Of a DNA stretch of 64,000 bases, positions 9,821 to 18,859 are shown piece by piece (position 1 is the first letter of the stretch; the number at the start of each line of letters is the position of its first letter). The notes under the pieces are model-generated. The model made no database searches. It was not told the DNA's origin and saw nothing but the letters and a program-made list of their open reading frames with translations. Location of the stretch: assembly GCF_035556095.1 (NCBI RefSeq), contig NZ_DATMFT010000004.1, forward strand, positions 62,001 to 126,000, written 5' to 3'. The stretch is from Parapedobacter sp035556095 (GTDB lineage: Bacteria; Bacteroidota; Bacteroidia; Sphingobacteriales; Sphingobacteriaceae). The translations under genes were made by a program, and so were the position numbers.

Positions 9821-11947
9821 TTAACGTACAAATGCCATGGCTACACCTCCGTCCACATTCAACACATTGCCGGTCGACTTATTCAATAAGCCCCCCGTCA
9901 AAGCGAAACATGCGTTAGCGATATCATCCGGCAGAATGATCTCGTTGAGCAGCGTGCGCTTGGCGTAATATGCAGGCAACTCCGCCACGGTGATACCGTA
10001 TGCTTTGGCACGGCCTTCCGCCCATCCGCCAGCCCAGATATTACTGTCACTGATTACCGCATCCGGGTTCACTACATTCACCCGGATATGATCTGCGCCG
10101 AGCTCGGCCGCATTCAACCGGCTTAGATGTAGCTGTGCTGCTTTGGCCGATCCATAGCCCGCGTTATTCGGGCCACTAACCAGCGCATTTTTACTGACAA
10201 TATTGATGATATCTCCACCGATTGCCTGTTTTTTCAACACAGTCACTGCAGCTTGTGTAACCAAGAACTGGCCTTTAACCAGCACATCATATAACAAATC
10301 CCAATCTTTCTGGGTATGATCCTCAATCGATTTCGATATCGAAAGACCTGCGTTGTTCACCACAATGTCGATCCCACCGAATGCCAGTGCCGCGGCATCA
10401 AAGGCTTGTTGTATCTGGTCAGCATTGGTTACATCCAGCAATGCCGTAGCGTAGGCATCTTTACCGAATGCGCCTTGAAACTCCTTCCCAGCTTCCGCCA
10501 AGCGGTCTGCGTTGAGGTCGTTGAGTACAACCACTGCTCCCTCTTGTACAAACTTTCTTGCGATAGCTTTACCAATGCCACCGGCACTTCCGGTTACCAA
10601 AGCTATTTTCCCAGAGAGGGGCTTGGGTTTTGGCATACGCTGCAGCTTCGCTTCTTCCAACAGCCAGTATTCAATATCAAACGCTTCCTGCCGCGGTAGG
10701 GAGGTGTACTCCGATATCGCCTCGGCACCCTTCATCACGTTGATGGCATTGGTATAAAACTCGGCTGCTACACGCGCGGTCTGTTTATCTTTTGAAAACG
10801 AAAACATACCGATACCGGGATAAAGGATAATCACCGGGTTGGGGTCGCGCATAGCAGGGCTATTGGGACGTTTGCAGGTCTCGTAATAGTCTTTGTACAT
10901 AGCCCGGTAGGCTTCAAATGCCGGTGCGAGCTGTGTTTTCAGTGCCGCAGCATCCGACAAATCAGCGTCGGGCGCCAAGTCAAGCACCAACGGGCTGATT
11001 TTCGTGCGTAAAAAGTGATCGGGGCAGCTGGTGCCTAACGGCGCCAAGCGGTCGAGGTCGTTGGAATTGATGAATTCCAGTACTCTCGAATCGTCGGTGA
11101 AGTGCCCCACCATGCTACGCTCGGATGAACAGAATCCACGAAGGATCGGTGCCAATGCAGCTGCCTGCTTTTTCCGGATGTCAACGTCGACATCCGCCAC
11201 CTTGGCGCCACCGAATACCGGTCGCTTCTTGCCGTAATTGGCCTCCAGGTATTCGGCACAACGTTCAATGACCGTCAATGTATTTATGTAACTTTCATAG
11301 GCGGTATCGCCCCAGGTAAACAAGCCGTGCGATCCGAGCATGATACCCCGGATGCCCGGGTTCTCAGCCAAACATTGCCGCAGTTGCAGCCCTAAATCGA
11401 ATCCCGGCCGTTGCCACTCGACCCAGCCGATTTCACCATTAAATAACTCTTGGGTGATGCGCTTGCCGTCTTTAGCAGCAGCTATAGCTATCGCTGCGTC
11501 CGGGTGTAGGTGGTCGATATGCTTAAATGGCAGGAAGCCATGCAGTGGCGTATCGATAGACGGCGCCTTTGACTCCAAATCATAAATACAATGGTTAAAA
11601 AGCCCCACCATCTCATCCTCGTGTTCGATTCCCCGGTATACATTTTCGAGGCTCCGTAGCCGGTCGACATACAATGCCGCAAGGCCACTACGTGTGAGCG
11701 TACCGATATCACCGCCCGAACCCTTTATCCACATCACCTCAGTTTCGGCGCCTGTGAGCGGGTCTTTGGCAATGGCTTTACAAGAGGTATTGCCCCCACC
11801 GTAATTTGTGAGACGCAAATCCGCGCCCAGTAAGTTGGACCGGTAGAGCAGAAGAGCCACCTCGTCTCCCTCCAGTTCTGCGGCCTTAGCGTGATCCCAC
11901 AAATAACTTACATGCTTGAATGCATCTTTCTCAATGATATTTGACAT
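9821..11947 (-). CDS. rhaEW: Bifunctional rhamnulose-1-phosphate aldolase / L-lactaldehyde dehydrogenase
   Basis: 708 aa fusion. Residues 1 to about 425 form a class II (zinc) aldolase domain, with LGSHGLFTWGD and a FLPFKHIDHLHPDA histidine cluster. Residues about 434-708 form a short-chain dehydrogenase with the NAD loop TGSAGGIG, NNAG, and the catalytic Ser/Tyr/Lys of VSKNALVSG and YGSAK. The aldolase splits L-rhamnulose-1-phosphate into DHAP and L-lactaldehyde, and the dehydrogenase oxidises lactaldehyde to L-lactate. This matches the RhaEW enzyme known from other rhamnose regulons. Linking the two steps would keep the reactive aldehyde from building up. It lies 111 bp after rhaT, across a heptamer-repeat spacer. 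Confidence 0.92.
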   Translation of the reverse strand: MSNIIEKDAFKHVSYLWDHAKAAELEGDEVALLLYRSNLLGADLRLTNYGGGNTSCKAIAKDPLTGAETEVMWIKGSGGDIGTLTRSGLAALYVDRLRSLENVYRGIEHEDEMVGLFNHCIYDLESKAPSIDTPLHGFLPFKHIDHLHPDAAIAIAAAKDGKRITQELFNGEIGWVEWQRPGFDLGLQLRQCLAENPGIRGIMLGSHGLFTWGDTAYESYINTLTVIERCAEYLEANYGKKRPVFGGAKVADVDVDIRKKQAAALAPILRGFCSSERSMVGHFTDDSRVLEFINSNDLDRLAPLGTSCPDHFLRTKISPLVLDLAPDADLSDAAALKTQLAPAFEAYRAMYKDYYETCKRPNSPAMRDPNPVIILYPGIGMFSFSKDKQTARVAAEFYTNAINVMKGAEAISEYTSLPRQEAFDIEYWLLEEAKLQRMPKPKPLSGKIALVTGSAGGIGKAIARKFVQEGAVVVLNDLNADRLAEAGKEFQGAFGKDAYATALLDVTNADQIQQAFDAAALAFGGIDIVVNNAGLSISKSIEDHTQKDWDLLYDVLVKGQFLVTQAAVTVLKKQAIGGDIINIVSKNALVSGPNNAGYGSAKAAQLHLSRLNAAELGADHIRVNVVNPDAVISDSNIWAGGWAEGRAKAYGITVAELPAYYAKRTLLNEIILPDDIANACFALTGGLLNKSTGNVLNVDGGVAMAFVR

Positions 11948-12018
11948 CTTACTTATTGTTTTATTCGTTTGTTGTATTGTTTTCCGTGTGTTTGACCCAG
12001 TGTTGTTTCTTCAGTCCG

Positions 12019-12053
12019 CCCCTAGCGACTTATGACTTCCCGCTAGCGACTTA
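12019..12053 (-). repeat. Heptamer array, family A (rhaT-rhaEW spacer)
   Basis: Reading the minus strand, the spacer just after the rhaT stop is built from consecutive 7-mers: TAAGTCG, CTAGCGG, GAAGTCA, TAAGTCG, CTAGGGG. The 14-bp pair is repeated almost exactly. It is the same word family seen after ilvD and leuA, here in the sense of this minus-strand operon. Confidence 0.8.
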
Positions 12054-12058
12054 TAACT

Positions 12059-13141
12059 TTAGGTATCCAGCGTCCTCGCAAAGCCCACCAATATGATGGA
12101 AAGGATAATGGTAGCGATACCACCTATAATAGTAGCATAAGTCTTCTTTCCCACGCCCTTCCATTCCTTTAAGATAACCCCCCAAGCGTTGGCAATCAGG
12201 ATAATAAATGCCATGTGCAGTATCCACGAGCTTGCCCCGTTGCCCAAGCGGCTTTCGCCCATCCCGTAAAAGAAAAACTGGAGATACCACGTGGTTCCAG
12301 CCAATGCGCAGAACAGGATATTACGTGCGATCGGAGTTTTCGTATTTACGTAGTCACCGAATGTTTTGTTGCGTGCATTCAGGAACATGCACCACAGGAA
12401 ATTGGTCGTAAGGCCGCCCCATAACACAACCACATAGGTAACATTATTCTGGAACAGAAACTCACCCTCACCCGGATTGGCCGCCTTCCATAGGTCGTTG
12501 GCTACGTTGGCCATTGGTTTGCCGGCTTCCAATCCGAAATTGAAACACGCGCTGAGTATACCAGACACGATACCGACAATCAGCCCAATGCCGAATTTAA
12601 AATCTTTGTTCCCACTGGCATCAGCGGCACCCGCAGCCAGTTCTCTTTCTTTCAGCACACCTGCTTTGCCGCATAAATAGATACCAACTATACAAACTGC
12701 CAAGCCTATTAATACGGTACGTCCGGAGTTCGTTGTGAAAAATAAATCGATGGTTTCTTTCCCCTCACTGCCGCTGAAATAAAAGTAAATAGATGGCACC
12801 AACGAACCGAATACCATGGTAAGACCCAGTATGATACTGCTGCCCAACGAAACACCGAGGTACCGTACGCCCAGCCCATAGGTGAGGCCACCAACACCCC
12901 AGAGTAAACCAAACAGGAACGAATAGCCTAGTGTGCTGCTGTCGGCCTGACGGATGATATCTGCAAAACCGGGAATGGTAATGTAGGCAGCCAATGGCGG
13001 AACGATAAGCCAGGAAAACAGTCCGCCCACAATCCAGAAGCTTTCCCACGCCCAGCCTTTCACCTTTTTATAAGGCACGTAAAAACTACCTGAGGCAAAT
13101 CCGCCCACAAAATGAAAAAACACTCCTGCTAATGCTTGCAT
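12059..13141 (-). CDS. rhaT: L-rhamnose/H+ symporter
   Basis: 360 aa, about ten predicted membrane helices, with the RhaT-type N terminus (FHFVGGFASGSFYVPYKKVKGWAWE). RhaT belongs to the drug/metabolite transporter superfamily and brings L-rhamnose across the inner membrane with protons. It is the first gene of the minus-strand rhamnose cluster and faces a divergent plus-strand gene. No outer-membrane rhamnose receptor or AraC-type regulator lies in the window, so those must be elsewhere. Confidence 0.92.
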   Translation of the reverse strand: MQALAGVFFHFVGGFASGSFYVPYKKVKGWAWESFWIVGGLFSWLIVPPLAAYITIPGFADIIRQADSSTLGYSFLFGLLWGVGGLTYGLGVRYLGVSLGSSIILGLTMVFGSLVPSIYFYFSGSEGKETIDLFFTTNSGRTVLIGLAVCIVGIYLCGKAGVLKERELAAGAADASGNKDFKFGIGLIVGIVSGILSACFNFGLEAGKPMANVANDLWKAANPGEGEFLFQNNVTYVVVLWGGLTTNFLWCMFLNARNKTFGDYVNTKTPIARNILFCALAGTTWYLQFFFYGMGESRLGNGASSWILHMAFIILIANAWGVILKEWKGVGKKTYATIIGGIATIILSIILVGFARTLDT

Positions 13142-13194
13142 ATCAATACGGTTAAATTTTCGGTCATTTAGCTATAAAAACAGCGCAAGATAGA

Positions 13195-13232
13195 AAACAT
13201 GAAAACACGAACTGTTATGGGCTGTCATGTTT
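13195..13232. promoter_or_regulatory. Inverted repeat upstream of rhaT, possible operator
   Basis: AAACATGA at 13195-13202 and TCATGTTT at 13225-13232 are exact reverse complements separated by 22 bp, about 55-90 bp before the rhaT start. The geometry would suit a dimeric activator. Nothing in the window identifies the regulator. Confidence 0.3.
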
Positions 13233-13329
13233 AATGTCGGCTGCTCAATTTTTTGCCCTTGGATTTCCATTTAGACAATAAAACCCGTAATATCGTGTTC
13301 TAAAATAGAAAATAATACAACAGACGAAC

Positions 13330-13935
13330 ATGAGAAATTTTACAATGCTTGCGATCCTGGTTGCTGTCTTTTCAATTGGCAACGTTTTTGGCCAAAGTAC
13401 AACCACACGTGTGCCCCCCAAAGGCTCGCTCACCAGTGGTACCATCGATAGCCAATTCGTTTACCTTTATGCAATTTCACGGACAGAGAATGGCATCGAG
13501 TATGTTCGCCGACCTAACCTTGAGCAGATTCGGAAAAATGTGGCCGACACCATTCGTGCACTGACCCAGGAAATAGCCGGCTTAAAGGCAAAAGAAGGCA
13601 ATCGACAGACTGCCGTGGAAGCAATGACCGATTCACTCACCCTCGTACAGGAAGAGCTCCAGACAGCCCAACGGGAGAAGGACAGTTTTTCCTTTATCGG
13701 TATTTCACTGAAAAAATCGACATATAGTTTGATTATGTGGGGAATTGTATTGCTGTTGGCTGCTACATTGGCCATCTTTATCTACCGATTCAACCAAAGC
13801 CATGTGGTGACCCGAGATACCAAGAAAGCGATTGCTGACCTCCAAGACGAATTTGACCAACACCGAAAAAAAGCGATGGAGAAAGAACAGAAACTGAAGC
13901 GCCAATTGCAAGACGAAATCAATAAACGGCTGTGA
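13330..13935 (+). CDS. Exported coiled-coil single-pass membrane protein, function unknown
   Basis: 201 aa. It has a cleavable signal peptide (ending about VFGQ, residue 22), a periplasmic segment, a helical Gln/Glu/Lys-rich stretch at about 65-120 likely to be coiled coil, a strong membrane segment at about 135-155, and a charged helical tail (about 160-201, ending KRQLQDEINKRL) that also looks like coiled coil. I do not recognise a catalytic motif. Similar Bacteroidota proteins have at times been labelled tRNA (guanine-N1)-methyltransferase, which nothing here supports. It sits alone between rhaT (divergent) and atpD. Confidence 0.75.
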   Translation: MRNFTMLAILVAVFSIGNVFGQSTTTRVPPKGSLTSGTIDSQFVYLYAISRTENGIEYVRRPNLEQIRKNVADTIRALTQEIAGLKAKEGNRQTAVEAMTDSLTLVQEELQTAQREKDSFSFIGISLKKSTYSLIMWGIVLLLAATLAIFIYRFNQSHVVTRDTKKAIADLQDEFDQHRKKAMEKEQKLKRQLQDEINKRL

Positions 13936-13967
13936 TTGTACGAAGCCGAATAATTGTTTAATTTATA

Positions 13968-13998
13968 TTTGCTTTTAATTCTTTAAAGCGTATTTTTG
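13968..13998 (+). promoter_or_regulatory. Promoter of atpD-atpC
   Basis: TTTG at 13968-13971, then 19 bp, then TATTTTTG at 13991-13998. Both boxes match the Bacteroidota consensus (TTTG / TAnnTTTG) exactly. It gives a leader of roughly 60 nt before the atpD ATG at 14067. Confidence 0.8.
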
Positions 13999-14066
13999 CA
14001 GACCAAAATTAAGGCGGTTAATTGGCCTTTATTAGATTGGTTTATAAAATTTTAGTTCCTGATAGT

Positions 14067-15569
14067 ATGTCCAATATTGGAAAAATAGCCCAAATCATCG
14101 GCCCGGTGGTCGACGTCAGTTTCGCTGAAAATGCCAAGCTTCCGAAAATTTACGATGCGCTGGAAATCGAGAAAGAAAATGGTCAGCGTATTGTTCTAGA
14201 GGTCCAGCAGCACTTGGGCGAGGAGCGCGTGCGCACCATCGCGATGGATGCCACTGAAGGCCTTACACGCGGAATGAAAGTGGTCGACACAGGAGCCCCC
14301 ATCAAAATGCCCATCGGTGACAGCATCAAAGGACGGGTATTCAACGTGGTAGGTGACGCTATTGACGGCATCCAGGAGCTTGATAAATCCGGTGGCCGTA
14401 GCATTCACAACGACCCACCCAAGTTCGAGGACCTTTCCACAGAATCCGAAGTACTCCTCACCGGGATCAAGGTAATCGACCTCTTAGAGCCTTATGCAAA
14501 GGGCGGCAAAATCGGCCTGTTCGGTGGCGCCGGTGTTGGTAAGACCGTATTGATTCAGGAATTGATTAATAATATCGCTAAAGCATATGCTGGCCTTTCC
14601 GTATTCGCAGGGGTTGGTGAACGTACCCGCGAGGGGAATGATCTGCTCCGTGAAATGCTAGAATCGGGCATCATCAAATATGGTGACGAGTTTTTGGAAG
14701 GTATGGAAAAGGGCGAATGGCCGTTGGAAAAAGTGAATACCGAAGAAATGAAGGATTCTAAAGCGACCTTCGTATTCGGACAAATGAACGAGCCCCCAGG
14801 AGCACGTGCCCGTGTAGCACTTTCGGGACTGACCATCGCCGAGTACTTCCGCGACGGTGACGGCGAAGGAGCAGGCCGTGACATCCTATTTTTTATCGAC
14901 AATATTTTCCGGTTTACACAAGCAGGTTCCGAAGTGTCGGCACTATTGGGTCGGATGCCGTCAGCGGTTGGATACCAACCAACGTTGGCTACCGAAATGG
15001 GACTCATGCAGGAACGGATTACATCCACCAAACGTGGTTCAATCACGTCGGTACAAGCAGTATATGTACCAGCCGATGACTTGACGGACCCCGCACCGGC
15101 AACGACGTTTGCCCACTTGGATGCGACCACTGTACTTTCCCGTAAAATCGCTGAATTGGGTATCTACCCTGCCGTAGACCCGCTTGACTCGACCTCACGG
15201 ATTTTGAGCCCGGCCATTTTGGGCGATGAGCACTACAACACAGCGCAACGTGTGAAGGAAATCCTTCAGCGCTATAAGGAGCTACAAGACATTATCGCCA
15301 TTCTCGGTATGGATGAGTTGTCCGAAGAGGATAAGCTAACCGTGCATCGCGCCCGCCGCGTGCAGCGTTTCCTTTCGCAACCATTCCACGTAGCGGAACA
15401 ATTTACCGGCCTCAAAGGCGTATTGGTAGACCTCAAAGAGACCATCAAAGGGTTTAACATGATCATCGATGGTGAGGTAGACGAATACCCGGAAGCTGCT
15501 TTTAACTTGGTAGGCACCATTGAAGACGCAATCGAAAAAGGTAAAAAACTGTTAGCGGAAGCTGTATAA
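14067..15569 (+). CDS. atpD: F1Fo ATP synthase beta subunit
   Basis: 500 aa. The longest ORF starts with a TTG at 14022, but MSNIGKIAQIIGPVVDVSF from the ATG at 14067 is the conserved N terminus. The Walker A loop GGAGVGKT, the GERTREGNDL catalytic loop (with the catalytic Glu) and the ALLGRMPSAVGYQPTL segment are intact. It is the catalytic subunit of the membrane ATP synthase. Bacteroidota commonly keep atpD-atpC separate from the other atp genes, and that holds here. atpC begins at the base after the stop. Confidence 0.98.
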   Translation: MSNIGKIAQIIGPVVDVSFAENAKLPKIYDALEIEKENGQRIVLEVQQHLGEERVRTIAMDATEGLTRGMKVVDTGAPIKMPIGDSIKGRVFNVVGDAIDGIQELDKSGGRSIHNDPPKFEDLSTESEVLLTGIKVIDLLEPYAKGGKIGLFGGAGVGKTVLIQELINNIAKAYAGLSVFAGVGERTREGNDLLREMLESGIIKYGDEFLEGMEKGEWPLEKVNTEEMKDSKATFVFGQMNEPPGARARVALSGLTIAEYFRDGDGEGAGRDILFFIDNIFRFTQAGSEVSALLGRMPSAVGYQPTLATEMGLMQERITSTKRGSITSVQAVYVPADDLTDPAPATTFAHLDATTVLSRKIAELGIYPAVDPLDSTSRILSPAILGDEHYNTAQRVKEILQRYKELQDIIAILGMDELSEEDKLTVHRARRVQRFLSQPFHVAEQFTGLKGVLVDLKETIKGFNMIIDGEVDEYPEAAFNLVGTIEDAIEKGKKLLAEAV

Positions 15570-15818
15570 ATGAGACTCACTATCATTACCCCAGACCAAC
15601 CGGTTTTTGAAGGCGACATTACATCGGTAACCGTTCCCGGTACCGCTGGCGCTTTTGAAGTCCTGGAAAACCACGCACCAATCGTATCAACACTGGAAAG
15701 CGGCAAGGTCGTCGTCCGTACCGGAAAAGGGGAAGACATTTTTGAGATTATCGGTGGCGTAGTGGAGGTGATCCACAACAACGTTACCGTGCTTGCCGAA
15801 GGGATAAAGGAACCGTAA
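15570..15818 (+). CDS. atpC: ATP synthase epsilon subunit, short form
   Basis: 82 aa, corresponding only to the N-terminal beta-sandwich (MRLTIITPDQPVFEGDITSVTVPGTAGAFEVLENHAPIVSTL). It lacks the C-terminal helical hairpin that inhibits ATP hydrolysis in E. coli. Short epsilon subunits are normal in Bacteroidota, so this is not a truncation. It caps the gamma subunit of F1. It directly abuts atpD and is followed by a strong terminator. Confidence 0.95.
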   Translation: MRLTIITPDQPVFEGDITSVTVPGTAGAFEVLENHAPIVSTLESGKVVVRTGKGEDIFEIIGGVVEVIHNNVTVLAEGIKEP

Positions 15819-15840
15819 AACAAGATACACGAAAACACGA

Positions 15841-15883
15841 TAAGCCCCTCGGTAAATACAGTGCCAAGGGGCTTATTTTTTTT
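15841..15883 (+). terminator. Rho-independent terminator of atpDC
   Basis: TAAGCCCCT (15841-15849) pairs with AGGGGCTTA (15867-15875), with two more G-C pairs inside, followed by eight T. Confidence 0.95.
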
Positions 15884-16216
15884 GCAACTTTTCCGACCGT
15901 CGGACCGATTTTAAGCAGAATTTATAGGCAAACCAACGAACGTCAAAAAAATGAACCGAATACCAAAATTGGATTTGGTATATATTCATCAAATTTTAAC
16001 ACGTGTATAACTGTTAATCATAGACAAATATTTTGAAATTACAATAATATCAGAATTATATTCTGTTTTAAAAAATAGGCGTTTTGCTATTGCCAATAAT
16101 GAATAAAGGTTTTACCTTGATGAGGTCGAAAATCAACACCTATTCGGATGTTGATTTAAGAAAGACCCAAAGCGTTCAGACAGGCTCGGGTAACTGGTAT
16201 AAGTTGGTTAGAAGTG
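15884..16216 (+). other. Structured leader region upstream of ilvE
   Basis: 333 bp without a recognised gene. AAATCAACA (16130-16138) and TGTTGATTT (16149-16157) form a perfect 9-bp stem. ACCT (16114-16117), AGGT (16123-16126) and ACCT (16138-16141) can pair in alternative ways that compete with it. A small ORF (16099-16233, 44 codons) overlaps the ilvE start; it is not rich in Ile, Val or Leu codons. No clear TAnnTTTG box was found. This is a candidate cis-regulatory leader for the ilv cluster, but no known riboswitch or T-box signature is visible. Confidence 0.35.
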
Positions 16217-17107
16217 ATGAAGTACTTCGATAGAAATGCATGGATTTATTTGGACGGTCGGTTTGTCAAAGCCGATACCGCAGGAACAGATCTGTTTAGC
16301 CAGTCGGTACATTACGGATTGTCGGCCATCGAAGGAATCCGCGCATACAACACGCACAACGGCACACGACTATTCAGGGCCGAACAGCACTACGAGCGGC
16401 TCCGTCACTCCTGTGAGCAGGTTGGCATCGATTTCCGATGGGAAACCGATGTGTTGGTAGACAAGACTTATGAGCTGCTTGACAGAAATAACCTGCGGAG
16501 CGCATACATCCGCCCGCTGGTCACTACTGGACGCAACATGTACCTCACACCGGCAACAGATTCTAGTATCGTCATCACCGCTTGGGAGTGGGGACCCTTT
16601 TTAGGTGCAGGCCTTATCCGTACTACCTTGTCTCCTTACCGCCGGCCATCGCCGCATTCCCTGCCCATGGACGCAAAGGTTTCGGGCCAATACGTATCAT
16701 CCATCGTGGCGACAACCGAGGCTACCAAACGGGGTTTTGACGAGGCGATTCTATTGGACCACGACGGATATGTTGCACAGGCTTCGAGCAACAACCTATT
16801 TATAGAAAAGGACGCCACGTTATATACACCGCCGGTGGGACATATCTTTCCGGGAATTACGAGACAAGCTGTCATCGAACTCGCAAATATATTTAACATC
16901 GGCGTGGTAGAGAAACAGTTGACGCCCGACGAACTGAAAGGGGCCGACAGTGCTTTCCTCACGGGTACGGCGACCGGCATTGTGGGAGTCGCGGCTGTAG
17001 ACGGCACAACGTTCCCAGAAGCGTGGAGCGATACGATGGGCGCAACGGTACAACGTGCGTACAAGAATTTAACATTAGAAAAAGAAAACTACGAAGTGAT
17101 CATATAA
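16217..17107 (+). CDS. ilvE: Branched-chain amino acid aminotransferase
   Basis: 296 aa fold-type IV PLP aminotransferase. The PLP lysine lies in MDAKVSGQYVSS; the phosphate-binding and substrate segments EATKRGFDEAILLD and LTGTATGIVGV are typical. It catalyses the final transamination giving Val, Leu and Ile from their 2-oxo acids. A GTG lies one codon earlier (16214); the ATG at 16217 starts the expected MKYFDRNAWIYLDGRF. It is the first gene of the ilv-leu cluster, two bases ahead of ilvD. Confidence 0.95.
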   Translation: MKYFDRNAWIYLDGRFVKADTAGTDLFSQSVHYGLSAIEGIRAYNTHNGTRLFRAEQHYERLRHSCEQVGIDFRWETDVLVDKTYELLDRNNLRSAYIRPLVTTGRNMYLTPATDSSIVITAWEWGPFLGAGLIRTTLSPYRRPSPHSLPMDAKVSGQYVSSIVATTEATKRGFDEAILLDHDGYVAQASSNNLFIEKDATLYTPPVGHIFPGITRQAVIELANIFNIGVVEKQLTPDELKGADSAFLTGTATGIVGVAAVDGTTFPEAWSDTMGATVQRAYKNLTLEKENYEVII

Positions 17108-17109
17108 TT

Positions 17110-18807
17110 ATGCCAACTAATCAAACAACAGAACTAAACAAATACAGCAAAGTATTTACACAAGACAAGACCCAACCTGCAGCCCAAGCCATGCTCTACG
17201 GCATCGGGCTAACGGACGATGACATGCAGAAGGCACAGGTTGGTATTGCGAGTATGGGCTACGACGGAAATACCTGCAACATGCACCTCAACGACCTCGC
17301 CCAGGTGGTAAAAGAAGGTGTATGGGAGAATGACCTTGTAGGTCTCGTCTTCAACACCATCGGTGTGAGCGATGGCATGAGCAACGGTACGGACGGCATG
17401 CGGTACTCGTTAGTGAGCCGCGATATCATCGCTGACAGCATCGAAGCCATTTGTGGCGGCCAATATTACGATGGTGTCATCACCATCCCTGGTTGCGATA
17501 AAAACATGCCCGGCTCCATCATGGCCATGGCTCGGCTCGACCGCCCATCCATCATGGTGTATGGAGGGACCATCGCACCGGGTCACTATAAAGGGCAGGA
17601 TTTGAATATCGTTTCCGCTTTCGAAGCACTGGGACAAAAGATAGCGGGCGAACTCACCGATGAGGATTTCCTAGGCATCGTCAAACACACCTGTCCGGGT
17701 GCAGGGGCATGCGGCGGCATGTATACAGCAAACACGATGGCAGCTGCCATCGAAGCACTGGGCATGAGCCTACCCTACTCATCATCCAACCCCGCCGTAA
17801 GCGAAGAGAAGAAGCAAGAATGCCGCGAAGCGGGGAAATACATCCGCATCCTCCTCGAGCGCGACATCAAACCGTCTGACATCATGACGCGCAAAGCGTT
17901 CGAAAATGCCCTGCGTGTCATCATCATCCTTGGTGGCAGTACCAATGCCGTGCTCCATTTCATCGCCATTGGCAAAAGTGTGGGTATTAATATCACACAG
18001 GACGATTTCCAGCGGATGAGTGATACCACCCCGGTACTTGCCGACTTCAAGCCGAGTGGAAAATACCTGATGCAAGACCTGCACAACTACGGCGGTGTGC
18101 CAGCAGTGATGAAATACCTGCTCAATGAAGGGTTGCTGCATGGCGATTGCCTTACCGTAACCGGGCAGACGCTGGCCGAAAACTTAGCCGAAGTAACACC
18201 GGTTAATGAAATAGACCAACCCATTGTCCATACACTCGACAATCCCATTAAGCAAACGGGTCACCTCCAAATACTGTATGGCAACCTCGCCGAGAAAGGC
18301 AGTGTCGCCAAGATTTCGGGTAAAGAGGGGGAACGTTTCGAAGGCCCCGCCCGAGTATTTGACGGTGAGAAAGACCTGATTGCCGGACTAGCTTCAAAAC
18401 GAGTAAAACCTGGCGACGTAGTGGTCATCAAAAACGAAGGCCCAAAGGGAGCGCCGGGCATGCCCGAAATGTTGAAACCGACCTCGGCCATCATTGGTGC
18501 CGGCTTGGGTAAAAGCGTGGCATTAATCACCGATGGCCGCTTTAGCGGTGGTACCCATGGATTTGTGGTAGGCCATATTACGCCGGAAGCGTACGAAGGT
18601 GGATTGATCGGCCTGGTTGAGGACGATGACGTCATTGTCATCGATGCGGTTAATAATACGATCAACCTGCTGGTTACCGACGATATCATCGCCGAGCGCA
18701 AGGCCAAATGGGAACAACCCACATTGAAAGTAACCAAAGGTGTATTATACAAGTATGCAAAGACGGTAGCGGACGCTGCCTCCGGTTGTGTAACGGATGA
18801 ATGTTGA
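17110..18807 (+). CDS. ilvD: Dihydroxy-acid dehydratase
   Basis: 565 aa from the ATG at 17110 (MPTNQTTELNKYS); the longer ORF start lies inside ilvE. Fe-S cluster cysteines are in DGNTCNMHLND, GCDKNMPGS and CPGAGACGGMYTANTM. It dehydrates 2,3-dihydroxy-isovalerate and 2,3-dihydroxy-3-methylvalerate to the 2-oxo acids for Val/Leu and Ile. The spacing of only two bases from ilvE indicates an operon. Confidence 0.97.
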   Translation: MPTNQTTELNKYSKVFTQDKTQPAAQAMLYGIGLTDDDMQKAQVGIASMGYDGNTCNMHLNDLAQVVKEGVWENDLVGLVFNTIGVSDGMSNGTDGMRYSLVSRDIIADSIEAICGGQYYDGVITIPGCDKNMPGSIMAMARLDRPSIMVYGGTIAPGHYKGQDLNIVSAFEALGQKIAGELTDEDFLGIVKHTCPGAGACGGMYTANTMAAAIEALGMSLPYSSSNPAVSEEKKQECREAGKYIRILLERDIKPSDIMTRKAFENALRVIIILGGSTNAVLHFIAIGKSVGINITQDDFQRMSDTTPVLADFKPSGKYLMQDLHNYGGVPAVMKYLLNEGLLHGDCLTVTGQTLAENLAEVTPVNEIDQPIVHTLDNPIKQTGHLQILYGNLAEKGSVAKISGKEGERFEGPARVFDGEKDLIAGLASKRVKPGDVVVIKNEGPKGAPGMPEMLKPTSAIIGAGLGKSVALITDGRFSGGTHGFVVGHITPEAYEGGLIGLVEDDDVIVIDAVNNTINLLVTDDIIAERKAKWEQPTLKVTKGVLYKYAKTVADAASGCVTDEC

Positions 18808-18810
18808 TTG

Positions 18811-18838
18811 TAAGTCGTTAGTCATAAGTCGTTAGTAC
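18811..18838 (+). repeat. Heptamer array, family A (ilvD-ilvB spacer)
   Basis: Four contiguous 7-mers, TAAGTCG TTAGTCA TAAGTCG TTAGTAC, begin three bases after the ilvD stop. An A-rich run with AAGCAAA/AAACAAA words leads to the ilvB ATG. Confidence 0.85.
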
Positions 18839-18859
18839 GGAAGCAAAAAACAAAAAACT

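Noticed and set aside
15570..15818. Truncated ATP synthase epsilon subunit
   Set aside because: Short epsilon subunits lacking the C-terminal helices are normal in Bacteroidota.
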